In this document: piece by piece, positions 7,768-18,454 of the stretch
Position numbering within the stretch: the first letter of the stretch is position 1
Layout: every line of letters begins with the position of its first letter
Source: Prorocentrum cordatum
Taxonomy: Eukaryota; Sar; Dinophyceae; Prorocentrales; Prorocentraceae
DNA: 64,000 nt
NCBI GenBank assembly: GCA_963575745.1
Contig: CAUYUJ010021050.1
Coordinates: 1-64,000 of the forward strand
Reading direction: 5' to 3'
Position numbers and translations under genes: made by a program
Notes under the pieces: model-generated
Told to the model about the DNA's origin: nothing
The model's input: the letters and a program-made list of their open reading frames with translations, nothing else
Databases searched by the model: none

Positions 7768-10700
7768 ATGTATTCATTCGAAGTCAACGGTGATAAGATT
7801 CCTTCGTCTGGAGATCTCGTTTCCTGTCCGACCGACTGGGAGAAGATGATGAGGGCGAACTCTAAAGAAGCTGCGTCCGCGATCATGCAGCGCTGGGCCC
7901 TCCTTCGAGAACAGCTCCAGGGTGCTCAGGATCTGGCACTGCGTCTACACCCCGAAAGGCAGTTTCGAGCTCGGCGGCCTGCGCATGCCCCTGAGCCACC
8001 GCGGCCTGCTCGAGGCCACAGCCAGGAGGCGCGCCCCGCTGCCAACAAGTTTGGGATCGTGAGCTGCAGCGCCAATTCCTGGAAGACGGCGAAGCAGCTG
8101 CTGGCCCACTTGTCGACGCTTGGGGACATCGCGTGCATCCAGGAGCACAGGTTGATTCAAAAGTTCCAGGATGTGTCTGAAAGACTTCAGAAACAAGGCT
8201 GGCAAATCTTCGGGTCCAAGGGGGTCAGGCAACCATCAAAGGAGGTCTCGGGAGGCGCCATGATCCTGGTCAAGGGCCGCTTGGAGGCCTGGAGTCCAAA
8301 CCCTGAGCTCGTTCCTGGCCGATTGTGTCAATGTTTCGTCCAACATGGGGCACTTGGGATCCTGAATACCTTCTGCGCGTATCTCTACGACAGCGAGGGG
8401 CTTTCACCCAGAAACATAGGCATCCTGGAGGCTTTTGGGACTGCAGCTGCTAAAATGGGTTTCCCATATGTATTAGCTGGTGACTATAATGTTAGCCCGC
8501 GCACGCTGTCTTTAAGTTTTCCACTCCACGTGATCAAGGGGGTGGTACGAGCTGACCCGACAACCCCGTCCTGTGTCATGACGGTTGACGGCAAGCATTG
8601 CGAGTAGACCATTGATTTTTTCCTGCTGTATCGGCATTTGGATGCGGCAGTGCTGAGTGTGGACACGGATCTAGACACTACCCTGAAGCCTCACAGACCT
8701 GTGGTCCTCCAGATAGGCACGAACACCAAGGGTATCTCCCTCCTGGTCCCCAAGGCTTACCAGAAGATCCCAACGAAGCCCCTCATAGGCCCTCAACTAC
8801 CACATCCGAACTTCGATGTGGTGTTAGAATTGCTGGAAGACTTTTACGGGCGTCTTGGAGGGTTGGATACATCACATGTTACGCTTGAAGGGGACCTCCG
8901 AGCTGAAGGAATCCAGATCCTAGACCGAACATGCAGGACGTGGAACGAGCTGGCATGGCAGGAGCTCAAGCAAGTCACAGGTTCCAACCCGACAGGTGTG
9001 CATGGCGGCCGCCCCATGGAGTGGGAGGGGAAGCCGCTGCCCGCAGTCCTGGCGACCAGGGCCCGCTCTTTTCCTCAGCCACCTCGTGCCATTGGATGGG
9101 TAGTGGGCAGGCGTGCGGAAATTCAAAGCCTAATAAACCAACGCAAGACACCAGGGACGCACGCCGACCTGGGGACTCTGGTCATGCAGCTAGTCAATAT
9201 CTCCTGTTCTGGAGGCCCATTCAGATCTGCTTGGAAGGATGGGGGTGGTTTCTGGCATCCTATTCTTCGGAGTTTGGGAGTTATCCTCATGCTGGACACA
9301 GATGGGGCCCGCAACGTCCTCACTGATACGCTCCAGTTTGTCAAGGATTTCAAAAATTGCGTGTTCTTGTCGGGGGACCAACTCGATTGGGCAGGCTGGA
9401 AGGAGTGGTGCCAACAAGCTGTTGAGGAACATGGGGCTCGGGAGGCTCACAGGTTCCTCGAAGGAGTTGAAGTCCCTAAAGGCCCACCCTAGGCCACCAG
9501 GTCGAACCACGGAGGCTGAGATCAAGCGGCTTCTGCGCAGTATTTCTATTCGGGCCCGCTTGGAAAACCAAAGAGAGTTATGGGCAGAAATCTGGTCGGC
9601 ATCGGATCAACCACATGCCCTGTTCGAGTTTGTCCAAGGAGGAATACCAGTAGGAAAGCGTGCCCAGGTGGATGCCATCCGTGGATGTTCGAGGAGTTTC
9701 AAGGGCGCCACTTGCACACCAGACGGTTGGCACCCAAAGCACCTCTCGCTCCTCTGCGATGACGGCTTGCTGGTGGCGTCGCTCCTTTTTCAACTGATGC
9801 AGATCACGTGTGTCGCTCCAAAGCAGGTGCAACGACCCGTTGTCCTGCTAGCTCCCAAGCCTGACCCCACGGCCAGGCGACCTCTGGGGCACTTTGGAGG
9901 GTTCGTCCGCGTCTTTGGTAAGATCCAGAAACACGCTGCCAAGGACTGGGAACTTGAGTTTGGAATGGGGTCTGGTTACTCCATGGCTCCAACAAGGTCC
10001 CCCTCAGACACCGTCTGGAGGCAGGCCATCATTGCTGAGCACCAAGGGGATTCAGGAGGTTGTTCGTTGCAGGTCCTGTGGGACATCAAGCAGTTTCACG
10101 AACATGTTACCTACGATCTATTGGTTCGGTCCGCCCAGTATTGCAAGTACCCCCTGTTCCTGCTGCAGTTTGCCATAGGGACATACCAATGGCCTAGGCA
10201 TCTGATGCTGGAAGGTCTAACTGGCGCGGCCCTGCACCCAGGCCGCGGGATCGTAGCTGGGTCCACGACGGCTACCTATGAGGCAAAAGTCTTCCTCAAG
10301 CCAGGAGTGGGCCGATTCGCCACCAATATGTCAGACAGTGCCTCCCTCTCCCTCCACGTTGATGACCTCACTCTCCAGCAGTGGGGTAACTGTATGGGGT
10401 GGGCGGTGGGAGCACTCAAAGATTTGGCTGAATCGGTCCGATCATACCTAGGGCTCGAGTTGCAGCTCCCGCTCGCCTACCACAAGTTTGGCATCGCTTC
10501 GTCGTCGGGTCCTCTTCTTAAACTGGGTCGGGTTGCTCTTTGGGATCTGGCTGGAGCACCTCGCGACGGGGCTGTCACGAACCTGGGCGTGGATTTCTCG
10601 GGAGGCCAGCACAGACTCAGAAAGGGCGCCAGGAGTACTCGGACTAAGAGGTGGATCAAATTTGGGGCTCGGAGGCGTAGGATGACAAGGCTCAAGATTG

Positions 10701-12716
10701 AATCGGGGCATAAGAGCAGGCTGTTCCAGACTAACTTGAAGGCCGCACTCACGTACGGGGCTGACGTTCACGCCTTCAGCCCTCACCAGGTTACAGAAAC
10801 CAGGGCCTCTGCTGGGAAAGACTCTGGGGTTCTATTCAAAGGGGCACAAGTGGACCTCGGTTGGGCTCTTTCACCGCACCTGGACCCGATCGACATAGCG
10901 AGTAGGAGTATAGCCAGGGTAGCAGCGGAATGGTGGATGACGACGGCCGTCCACAAGAATGAGCATGTCCACAGCGATGTGCTGAAGGCGTCGCTGCTCA
11001 GTCAAGCCTCACATGCTGTTGCCCGCCGCCTTGAGGAGACAAAGGGTAAGAATTGGTTCTTCCGATCCCGAGGACCAATGACGGATGCCCTTCTCTGGTG
11101 TGAGGAAGCAGGTTGGAAAATGTTGAGCCCTGGGATTCTCCAGGACGCCATCGGAGTTACATTGAATCTTACCGAAGTGAGCCCAGCCTTAGTGGCCAAA
11201 AGGTTTGCCAACCAGCTAAGACACGTGCATCCAGAAATGCGTTCGAGGAGTTTGTGCGAAAACAGATTTTGACACTCAGGACCTTGAGGCCTGAGGACTG
11301 TGGTGGGAACTCATCAAGCAGAAGATGAACTCCACCAAGCTAGACCTGACGCTAGTAGAAAAGCTCAGAGTGAAGCAGCTGATTTGTGGAACCCTCCCGA
11401 CGGGCGAGGCCCTGGTGAGGTGGGGTTACAATTTTAGCTCTGTCTGTAGCAGATGTGGCAAGCTCGACTCTGCGTGGCACCGCGTTTGGTCCTGCTCTTG
11501 CCTTGTCGCGTCAGCTGTCCGAAGTGAGGTTTTCCCTGGGGCGTTCATTCAGCAAGCCCTGGAGGAAGGGCCTGGGTCTCTCCTGTTTAGCCGTGCTTGG
11601 GTTGCCAGGCCAGATCTTTCAATGGGGCCCCCTGCCCAGGACTGGGTCCAGGATTTGAAGTTGTTTGGCTCTAGGGGTGAAGAAGTCCCGCCATTCGAGT
11701 TCCCACCTGGGGCTGAGCTTTTCACTGATGGTTCTTGTTTGTTCCCCCAGCTCAAGCCTTGTCCCAGGGCTGGGTGTGCAGTAGTCCAAGTGAATGAAGG
11801 TGGGGACCTGGTCAGAGGTATAAGATCCCCTGTCCCAGGATTGATGGAACGGTCAAGTTGCTCTGCAGAACACTGTGCCATCATGCTAGCCACCACCTAC
11901 TCGGCTGACCTATGTCAGACGGGTGCTCTTTATGTTGATTATGCGACCCTCCTGAAAGCTGAGAGGGCCCACCAGTGGGCTCTGTCTGGGACCAACCCGA
12001 TGGCCCACGTCTGGCGGGAAGTGGCCCGCGTGCCCCCTGGGGACCCACCTCGGCTTTCCAAGGTCAAGGCCCACAGGGCCGAGGAGGATGTCGCTGCCGA
12101 CCAGGTGTATTATGTGCGAGGTAACAAGCTTGCTGATCACCACGCGGGGCTCGCTGCTCGGGCCCATGGTTTCAGCATCAATGTTTCAGATGAGTGCATG
12201 GCCATTCCTAAATTGTACAATACCTTAATTCACGGTATGGGTAAAGTGCTTGCGGAGTGGCCTACTTTCGGGGAGCTGGGTGAATTGGGTCGGACTCGGG
12301 TGGGTCCCAAGGCCACTCCCAAGCCACACTCCCCACATGAGCCAGTCTTCCACGACGGGAAGAGAAGATGTAATTTGTGCTTCAGATACCTCGGCCGCAA
12401 GGCGGTTCCCAGCCCTAACTGTAACGGCTTGAACCCGTCGCTTGCTTGTTTTTTGGATGGGCCGAGGAATCACCATAACCTCCATGTGGCTTGGGTCGAG
12501 AACTCTGGGTTGCCTGTGGTGCATTGCATACGGTGCGGTGCGTTCACCACGTGCAAGGCGGGCCCTAAACTGCGTGGAATGTGCGACGGGAAAGTGTCGT
12601 CTGAGAGTAGGAAACTCAAACGAAGGATCCTACCAGGAACTGACCTTTCTTTAACTAACTCCGTAGCTCTCCCGCCCCGAGGCCGTGAGCTCAGGGAGGC
12701 GAGGAGACCTACGTAA
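7768..12716 (+). pseudogene. LINE ORF2: EEP endonuclease-RT-RNase H polyprotein, broken
   Basis: An EEP endonuclease (about 8035-8660) shows IQEH near 8135, AGDYN near 8478 and TIDFFLL at 8611. The reverse transcriptase shows DGWHP (9722), motif A WDIKQF (Asp at 10082), motif B GIVAGST (about 10245) and motif C HVDD (10358-10366); the catalytic Asp residues remain. RNase H spans about 11700-12180 with TDGS, AEH, VDY, KVKAH and GNKLAD, so all four acidic positions look intact. A C-terminal CNLC...H..H...CIRCG segment may bind zinc. The reading frame is broken by a TAG at 8605 just before the endonuclease TIDFF motif, a frameshift near 9470-9490, and two more between about 11215 and 11325. The start is uncertain; the ATG at 7768 is the nearest upstream of the endonuclease, but the frame is open back through the 120-bp repeats. 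Confidence 0.85.
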
Positions 12717-12771
12717 TCTTCTCTTTTCTCCTTTGTGAGTGTGCTGTGCTTGTACGGTACACCACCAATTT

Positions 12772-12790
12772 GAGTAACTGAGTAACTGAG
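12772..12790 (+). repeat. (GAGTAACT)2 LINE 3' tail
   Basis: Two perfect GAGTAACT units and a partial third close the element immediately before an AGG microsatellite. Tandem short tails of this type mark the 3' termini of several LINE clades and help define the end of the element. Confidence 0.75.
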
Positions 12791-13045
12791 GAGGAGAAGG
12801 AGGAGGAATGGCTTCCCATTGGCTCCTTCACCTCCCCCCCCACCCGTGGTTCGCATCTCGACTCTCCCTCCCCGTGCCCTCCTTCTCCCTCTCCCCATCC
12901 CCCTCCCTGCTCCCCGCGCGCCCTCTCCTTCTCGCTCTTCTCGTTCGCCCTCCCCCCCCCCCGCCATCCAGGCCCCCTTCGGCCCCCGGTCCGTGCGGCT
13001 GGCGGCGAGAGCCGATGGGGGGGCGGGGGAAGCGCTGCGCCCGCG

Positions 13046-13217
13046 AATCAGGAGGGGAAACCACACACACAGACACAATTAATCGTGGCCTCCCAGGAAA
13101 ATATAGGAAAATATGGGAAGTGGGGGGGAAGACGAAGCCCCAGAACATAAAGGAACATATGGGAATCTGGTTCACTGTGTGTATTTATTTGTGCGTTCCA
13201 AGGCCCCTTCAACCAGG
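13046..13217 (+). mobile_element. Family H element, copy 1
   Basis: Contains ACACACAGACACAATTAAT, CCCAGGAAAATATAGG, GGGAAGTGGGGGGGAAGAC, CAGAACATAAAGG, TGTGTGTATTTATTTGTG and a CCCCTTCAA end. The same string of landmarks recurs at 41195-41375 and 41925-42088. It is less GC-rich than its surroundings and non-coding. Confidence 0.8.
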
Positions 13218-13348
13218 GGGGTCCATGGGGCAGGGAGAGAGCCATGGTCCTCCGCGCGGCCGCGAGGCGGGGGGGGGCGCGGGCGGTGGCCCAGGCGGGC
13301 GATGCCCGGCAGTGTTGTCGGCCGAGGGCCGACTACAGTGAACGGCTT

Positions 13349-13437
13349 GAATAAGGAACGCTTACTTTTCAAAAGGGGCTCGGTCGTTCCATTTATCGTT
13401 CCTTATGCATTATGTACCTGATTTATCGTTCCTTAGG
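13349..13437 (+). repeat. Family M repeat, copy 1
   Basis: Starts AATAAGGAACGCTTACTTTTC and ends GTTCCTTAGG, giving imperfect inverted ends (AAGGAAC/GTTCCTT). It shares GGCTCGGTCGTTCC with 58750-58912 and related sequence with 55965-56025. Confidence 0.65.
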
Positions 13438-13441
13438 TCAG

Positions 13442-13665
13442 GCCGACGACTGTCTCGAGGAGGGCGGGTGAGGAGGATCGTGGGTGAGGGTGGTGGAGGA
13501 GAGTGAGGGAGGACTGTGGAAGATCGAGGAGTGTCGAGGGATAAATCGATGGGGATCGAGGAGTATTCGCGGAGGTCTGAGGAGGATCGAGGGGGTCTAA
13601 GATGAGTCGTGCTGCTGATATCGGTCAACCCCCAAGGGGCTCTAAGATGAGTCGTGCTTTGCGCG
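13442..13665 (+). repeat. GAGGATCGAGG short repeats
   Basis: Irregular repeats of GGAGGATCG and GATCGAGGAGT, followed by a duplicated GGCTCTAAGATGAGTCGTGC-like sequence at about 13596-13617 and 13639-13659. No gene recognised. Confidence 0.55.
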
Positions 13666-13759
13666 TCGGGGCCAGGGCCGTCTCCAGGGCGGGTCCAGCG
13701 CACATTTGTGAAGGCGATACGTGAAGTTAGGCGACCTAGAGGGTCGAGGGTGACGATGA

Positions 13760-14960
13760 ATTGGAGAAGGAGGAGGAGGAGGAGGGGGTAAGGGGAAAAC
13801 GAGGATTGCGATGGTGGTGATGGTCACGACGTTTCTCATCAGCGCGGGCAGCAGTTCGTTGCACATTCCTTTTGGCGCTTCCGCGGCGGAGGCGCCCTCT
13901 CCGCCGCCGGCGCTGCAGCGCGAGCGCGACCGCGCGTGCCAAAGTCCCAGGCAGAGCTCGCGCTGCAGCTCGTGCGAGCGGGTTCTTGTGCAGAGCCGCG
14001 GCTGAAGTCCCAGCTCGCCCAACCCATGACAGAAGCGCGCGCAGCAGAGCCGAGCGCGAGCCCGAGCCCTCGGCTCGAGCAGGCTGTGGCAGAGGCGGGT
14101 GCCGCCGCGTCCTCCGAGAGTGCCGCGCAGTCCTCTGGACGTGGAATGGCATGCTTGGAATGTGACGCATGCTGCCACCGTGCCACCTCCTCCAGAAGTT
14201 GCTCTCCAGATGCCCCAGGGGGCTGGAGGCCTCCGATAGGGCGGAACGCACGCAGGCCCTCCTCAGCGTCTGAGATCGCAGAGGGCCTTGTTGTCGCATT
14301 GGCAGAGGAGACGTGCGACGGCGCAGCGGCAACACGGTGATGCACAGCACGCGCGCCCCGCGAGAGGACATCTCGCAGTCGCGGTTTCTGCGGCGCGTGC
14401 CCATCGCAGCGCGGACGCCGCAGATGCACGCCGCGCTTCGGATGCGGGGGTGCGAGGCCAGGTGCGTGTCCAGGCTTCCCGGGGGCGGCTCCCAGGCTGC
14501 TGCCTCCTCGGGGCGCTGATCTGTCAGCGCGTTGGTCTCGCCCTCGCGCCATCGCCGCTGCGAGATGCCGGCTCCCGCGGCGCTGCCACGGGCGCGCGCC
14601 GCGGGCGCCTCGACGCGGCCCGTGCCCGCGAGCTCGGGCACGGGCACGGGTATCGCGCGAGCCCGCAGAGCGCGGCTACTCGCACCCCCCCCCCCCCCAC
14701 TTCGCCGCCGCCGGCGCCCCGGCGCTGCCCATGCCCCGTGCGGGACGGGCCGCGTCATTCGGCGGCTTCATGTGAAGCCTTGGCTCGCCTGGGCCTCCAG
14801 GGTGCCTGGTGCACTTGGGACCCGTGGCGCACATGGCGTGCGTGGCCCTCCTAAGCAATGTGCTCAGATTCCCTCGGGTGTTACTTTTGTGTTGGGAGGG
14901 CGGGTGGGAGGGAGCGAGACGGCTTGTGGGCGAAAGGGGGGCTTCGATCCTTTCTGAAGG
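13760..14960. other. GC-rich stretch, no supported gene
   Basis: Very GC-rich with overlapping open frames on both strands. The plus frame 13792-14340 is open for 183 codons and includes Gln/Glu/Ala-rich stretches, but it has no domain and no clear start. The long minus-strand frames are Arg/Ala-rich. I do not call a gene. Confidence 0.5.
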
Positions 14961-14965
14961 GGCGG

Positions 14966-15012
14966 GGGATGGGGGTCCACTTCGTTCGGGAGCACCCCAG
15001 CGGAGTGGACCC
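14966..15012. repeat. Strong hairpin
   Basis: GATGGGGGTCCACT and AGTGGACCCCATC form a 13-14-bp stem around a loop of about 19 nt that contains CGGGAGCACCCCAG. No run of T follows, so nothing suggests a bacterial-type terminator. It is a candidate inverted-repeat relic. Confidence 0.6.
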
Positions 15013-15654
15013 CATCCCCCCTTGAGAAGTCGTGGGGGGTGGGGGGAGTCACCACCCACCAAATCAGCCCAACCTGACCAGACGGCCCCGCTTCGGCCTC
15101 GCATCCCAGCGGGGGGGGGCGTCGGGGAACACGGACAAAAGCACATGCGGGGCCCGCGCCCCGGCCCGACCCGAACTCTGGGCCTTCGGGTCGGGTTCGG
15201 GGGGGTGGTCTGGCAGGTAGCCAGGTAGGGGTCGCGTGTGGCCACCTAGTCTCAGAACGCAAACGACAAAAGCGCAAACTCGTCGCGCCCCGCGCGGATT
15301 TCAAGGATCCGCGCTGGACCCCCTCTGCGGCGCCTCTGGCGCTGCCCCTGGCGCGCTCCGCGCGCCAGGAAGGGGGGTCAGCGCAGATCCACGACATCCG
15401 CGCGGAGCGCCACGAATTTGTGTGTTCAAGCTTTTCTGCTGTTGTTTCTTGTTTTTGTATTTTTTTCTCTTATCTAGCCACGACCGCCGAGGTGCGGGCG
15501 AGACTGGGCAGGAAATGATCAGAAGTTCTAGTCTCGAGTATCGAGATGCTGGAAACCTGTCTGCCACGAAAGCGGTGACCGAAAACCTCCTCGCACCCTC
15601 TGGGTCCTCCTGATGGCTTCTGGGAGACAGCTCGAGCTACAGGCCACGCTGTGA

Positions 15655-15845
15655 GGCGACATGCACCCTGTTCCGCGCGTCCGCGCCCGCGCCCAAAACG
15701 CCCGCGCGCCAAAAGCGCCGGGCCCAAAACGCCCGCGCCCAAAACGCCCGCGGCGCCGGGTCCAAAACGCCCGCCCGCCCGCGCCCAAAACGCCCGCTGG
15801 GTTGGCCGCCTGGCCCGCCCGCGCCCAAAACGCCCGCGCGCGGGT
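15655..15845 (+). repeat. CGCCCAAAACGCCCG minisatellite
   Basis: About ten imperfect copies of a 14-17-bp unit with the core CCCAAAACGCCCGC. The purine/pyrimidine skew and fixed AAAA spacing are clear. Non-coding. Confidence 0.85.
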
Positions 15846-16000
15846 CGCCTGCGGCGGCCCGAGCGTGGATCGCCGCCGCGCGGGAGGGGCGCCGCCGCCG
15901 CCGAGGGGCGGTGGGCCCCGCGCCGCGCGTCTCGCGTGCGCGGGAGGGCCCGCCTCGCGCGGAACGCAGGCGGGCAGGCAGGCAAGAAGGCCGAGAAGGA

Positions 16001-16050
16001 AGTCGGGCCTGTCCTTCCTACAGGAGGATTGTGCAAGCATAGTCAACAAC
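16001..16050 (+). mobile_element. Family A MITE, left half (interrupted)
   Basis: AGTCGGGCCTGTCCTTCC, TACAGGAGG and AGTCAACA match the left terminus of family A. The matching right terminus is at 18395-18451, so the two halves appear to be one element split by about 2.3 kb containing the 386-bp array. Confidence 0.6.
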
Positions 16051-16069
16051 TAGCCAGGGAACGGCTATA

Positions 16070-16118
16070 CACACATATGTATTTGTGTATATATATATAT
16101 ATATATATACATATAACG
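16070..16118. repeat. TA-rich tract, left of 386-bp array
   Basis: CACACATATGTATTTGTG followed by (TA)n. The reverse complement of 18343-18372 reads TATGTGTATGTG then (TA)n, so these tracts form inverted ends around the array. A similar tract at 47738-47818 also borders a family P segment. Confidence 0.6.
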
Positions 16119-16310
16119 GCGCACCGGGTCCGGGGGCCCGGGGCCGGGACCTCGACCGCAAATGTGCACCCCGGGGGGCCCGGAGGCTCGTCGGGGCTTG
16201 CCGGAGGCCTCCCCAGTCAGACAAGACGGCCCAAGAAGCGCCCAAGACGGCCCAAGAAACTTCCAAGAGGCCTCCAAGAGGGCTCCGAGATGCTGAAGAT
16301 GGCCTCCAGA

Positions 16311-18253
16311 CGTCCAAGGAGGCCCCCAAGAGGCCCCAAGAAGCCTCCAACATGCGTCCCAAGAGGGCCCCTAGACGCAAAAATTGGCCCATTCCCTTCG
16401 TAAAACGTACATTTTCAACAAAGTTGTCTTTTGGGCTTTCCGACGTTACAGGACGGCCCAAGAGGCGCCCAAGACCGCCCCAAGACGGCCCAAGAAGCTT
16501 CCCCCCAGGACAGCCCAAGAGGGCCCCAAGACGGCCCAAGAGGCGCCCAAGATGGCCCAAGAGGGCCCCAAGACGGGCCCAAGAGGGGGCCCAGAGGGGG
16601 ACCACGAACCGCAAGCTCGAGCCTTCCGCCCCAAGAGGCCGCCAGGAGGCCCCCAGGAGGCCCCTCAAGAGGCCCCAGGAGACCCCAGACGTCCAAGGAC
16701 GCCCCCAAGAGGCTCCAAGAAGCCTCCAACATGCGTCCCAAGAGGGCCCCTAGACGCAAGAATTGGCCCATTCCCTTCGTAAAACGTACATTTTCAACAA
16801 AGTTGTCTTTTGGGCTTTCCGACGTTACAGGACGGCCCAAGAGGCGCCCAAGACCGCCCCAAGACGGCCCAAGAAGTTCCCAGAGGGCCCCAGGACAGCC
16901 CAAGAGGGCCCCAAGACGGCCCAAGAGGCGCCCAAGATGGCCCAAGAGGGCCCCAAGACGGGCCCAAGAGGGGGCCCAGAGGGGGACCACGAACCGCAAG
17001 CTCGAGCCTTCCGCCCCAAGAGGCCGCCAGGAGGCCCCCAGGAGGCCCCTCAAGAGGCCCCAGGAGACCCCAGACGTCCAAGGACGCCCCCAAGAGGCCC
17101 CAAGAAGCCTCCAACATGCGTCCCAAGAGGGCCCCTAGACGCAAAAATTGGCCCATTCCCTTCGTAAAACGTACATGTTCAACAAAGTTGTCTTTTGGGC
17201 TTTCCGACGTTACAGGACGGCCCAAGAGGCGCCCAAGACCGCCCCAAGACGGCCCAAGAAGCTTCCAAGAGGGCCCCAGGACAGCCCAAGAGGGCCCCAA
17301 GACGGCCCAAGAGGCGCCCAAGATGGCCCAAGAGGGCCCCAAGACGGGCCCAAGAGGGGGCCCAGAGGGGGACCACGAACCGCAAGCTCGAGCCTTCCGC
17401 CCCAAGAGGCCGCCAGGAGGCCCCCAGGAGGCCCCTCAAGAGGCCCCAGGAGACCCCAGACGTCCAAGGACGCCCCCAAGAGGCCCCAAGAAGCCTCCAA
17501 CATGCGTCCCAAGAGGGCCCCTAGACGCAAGAATTGGCCCATTCCCTTCGTAAAACGTACATTTTCAACAAAGTTGTCTTTTGGGCTTTCCGACGTTACA
17601 GGACGGCCCAAGAGGCGCCCAAGACCGCCCCAAGACGGCCCAAGAAGCTTCCAAGAGGGCCCCAGGACAGCCCAAGAGGGCCCCAAGACGGCCCAAGAGG
17701 CGCCCAAGATGGCCCAAGAGGGCCCCAAGACGGGCCCAAGAGGGGGCCCAGAGGGGGACCACGAACCGCAAGCTCGAGCCTTCCGCCCCAAGAGGCCGCC
17801 AGGAGGCCCCCAGGAGGCCCCTCAAGAGGCCCCAGGAGACCCCAGACGTCCAAGGACGCCCCCAAGAGGCCCCAAGAAGCCTCCAACATGCGTCCCAAGA
17901 GGGCCCCTAGACGCAAAAGTTGGCCCATTCCCTTCGTAAAACGTACATTTTCAACAAAGTTGTCTTTTGGGCTTTCCGACGTTACAGGACGGCCCAAGAG
18001 GCGCCCAAGACCGCCCCAAGACGGCCCAAGAAGCTTCCAAGAGGGCCCCAGGACAGCCCAAGAGGGCCCCAAGACGGCCCAAGAGGCGCCCAAGATGGCC
18101 CAAGAGGGCCCCAAGACGGGCCCAAGAGGGGGCCCAGAGGGGGACCACGAACCGCAAGCTCGAGCCTTCCGCCCCAAGAGGCCGCCAGGAGGCCCCCAGG
18201 AGGCCCCTCAAGAGGCCCCAGGAGACCCCAGACGTCCAAGGACGCCCCCACGA
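16311..18253 (+). repeat. 386-bp tandem array, five units
   Basis: Five near-identical head-to-tail units. The anchor GACGTTACAGGACGG occurs at 16442, 16821, 17206, 17592 and 17978, giving spacings of 379, 385, 386 and 386. Each unit has family P-type CCCAAGAGGGCCCC repeats around an AT-richer core (GTAAAACGTACATTTTCAAC...). Since 386 leaves remainder 2 on division by 3, each unit changes reading frame, so the Arg/Pro-rich frames here (up to about 280 codons) are not evidence for a repeat protein. Unit-to-unit differences are few, pointing to recent amplification or homogenisation. Confidence 0.92.
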
Positions 18254-18394
18254 CGCTTCGCGTCACCAATTTCTTCTCACAACGATTCCTGGGTCTGTGA
18301 CTCGACAGAACCTAAGCGCGCGCGAAGCGCGCGCGTGGTTCTAGTATACATATATATATACACATACACATAGAGACTAGTTCTGTTAATTTCT

Positions 18395-18451
18395 TGCATC
18401 GTTTTTGTTTTTTGTCCAAATTCCCCCCCGTATGGGGGCATGCTCGACCAA
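18395..18451 (+). mobile_element. Family A MITE, right half (interrupted)
   Basis: TTTTTTGTCCAAATTCCC, a GTATGGGGG arm and CATGCTCGACC match the right terminus seen at 44860-44898. See the left half at 16001-16050. Confidence 0.6.
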
Positions 18452-18454
18452 AGG

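Larger units (their letters stand above)
5572..12789 (+). mobile_element. DinoSL-tagged LINE-type non-LTR retrotransposon
   Basis: This 7.2-kb element runs from a spliced-leader sequence at its 5' end, through ORF1 (5760-7004) and ORF2 (about 7768-12716), to a 75-bp 3' UTR ending in two GAGTAACT repeats. ORF2 carries an apurinic-type EEP endonuclease, a reverse transcriptase with its catalytic aspartates, and an RNase H, the usual order for LINEs with EEP and RNase H domains. Short tandem tails instead of poly(A) are known from several LINE clades. Both flanks are AGG microsatellite, which hides any target-site duplication. ORF1 is open, but ORF2 has one nonsense codon and at least three frameshifts, so this copy is nearly full length but no longer autonomous. 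Confidence 0.88.

Noticed and set aside
14966-15012. Rho-independent terminator
   Set aside because: A strong hairpin but no T-run follows, and no bacterial-type gene precedes it.
16431-18373. Family of Arg/Pro-rich repeat proteins
   Set aside because: The frames come from CCCAAGAGGGCC-type repeats, exist on both strands, and shift frame with each 386-bp unit.
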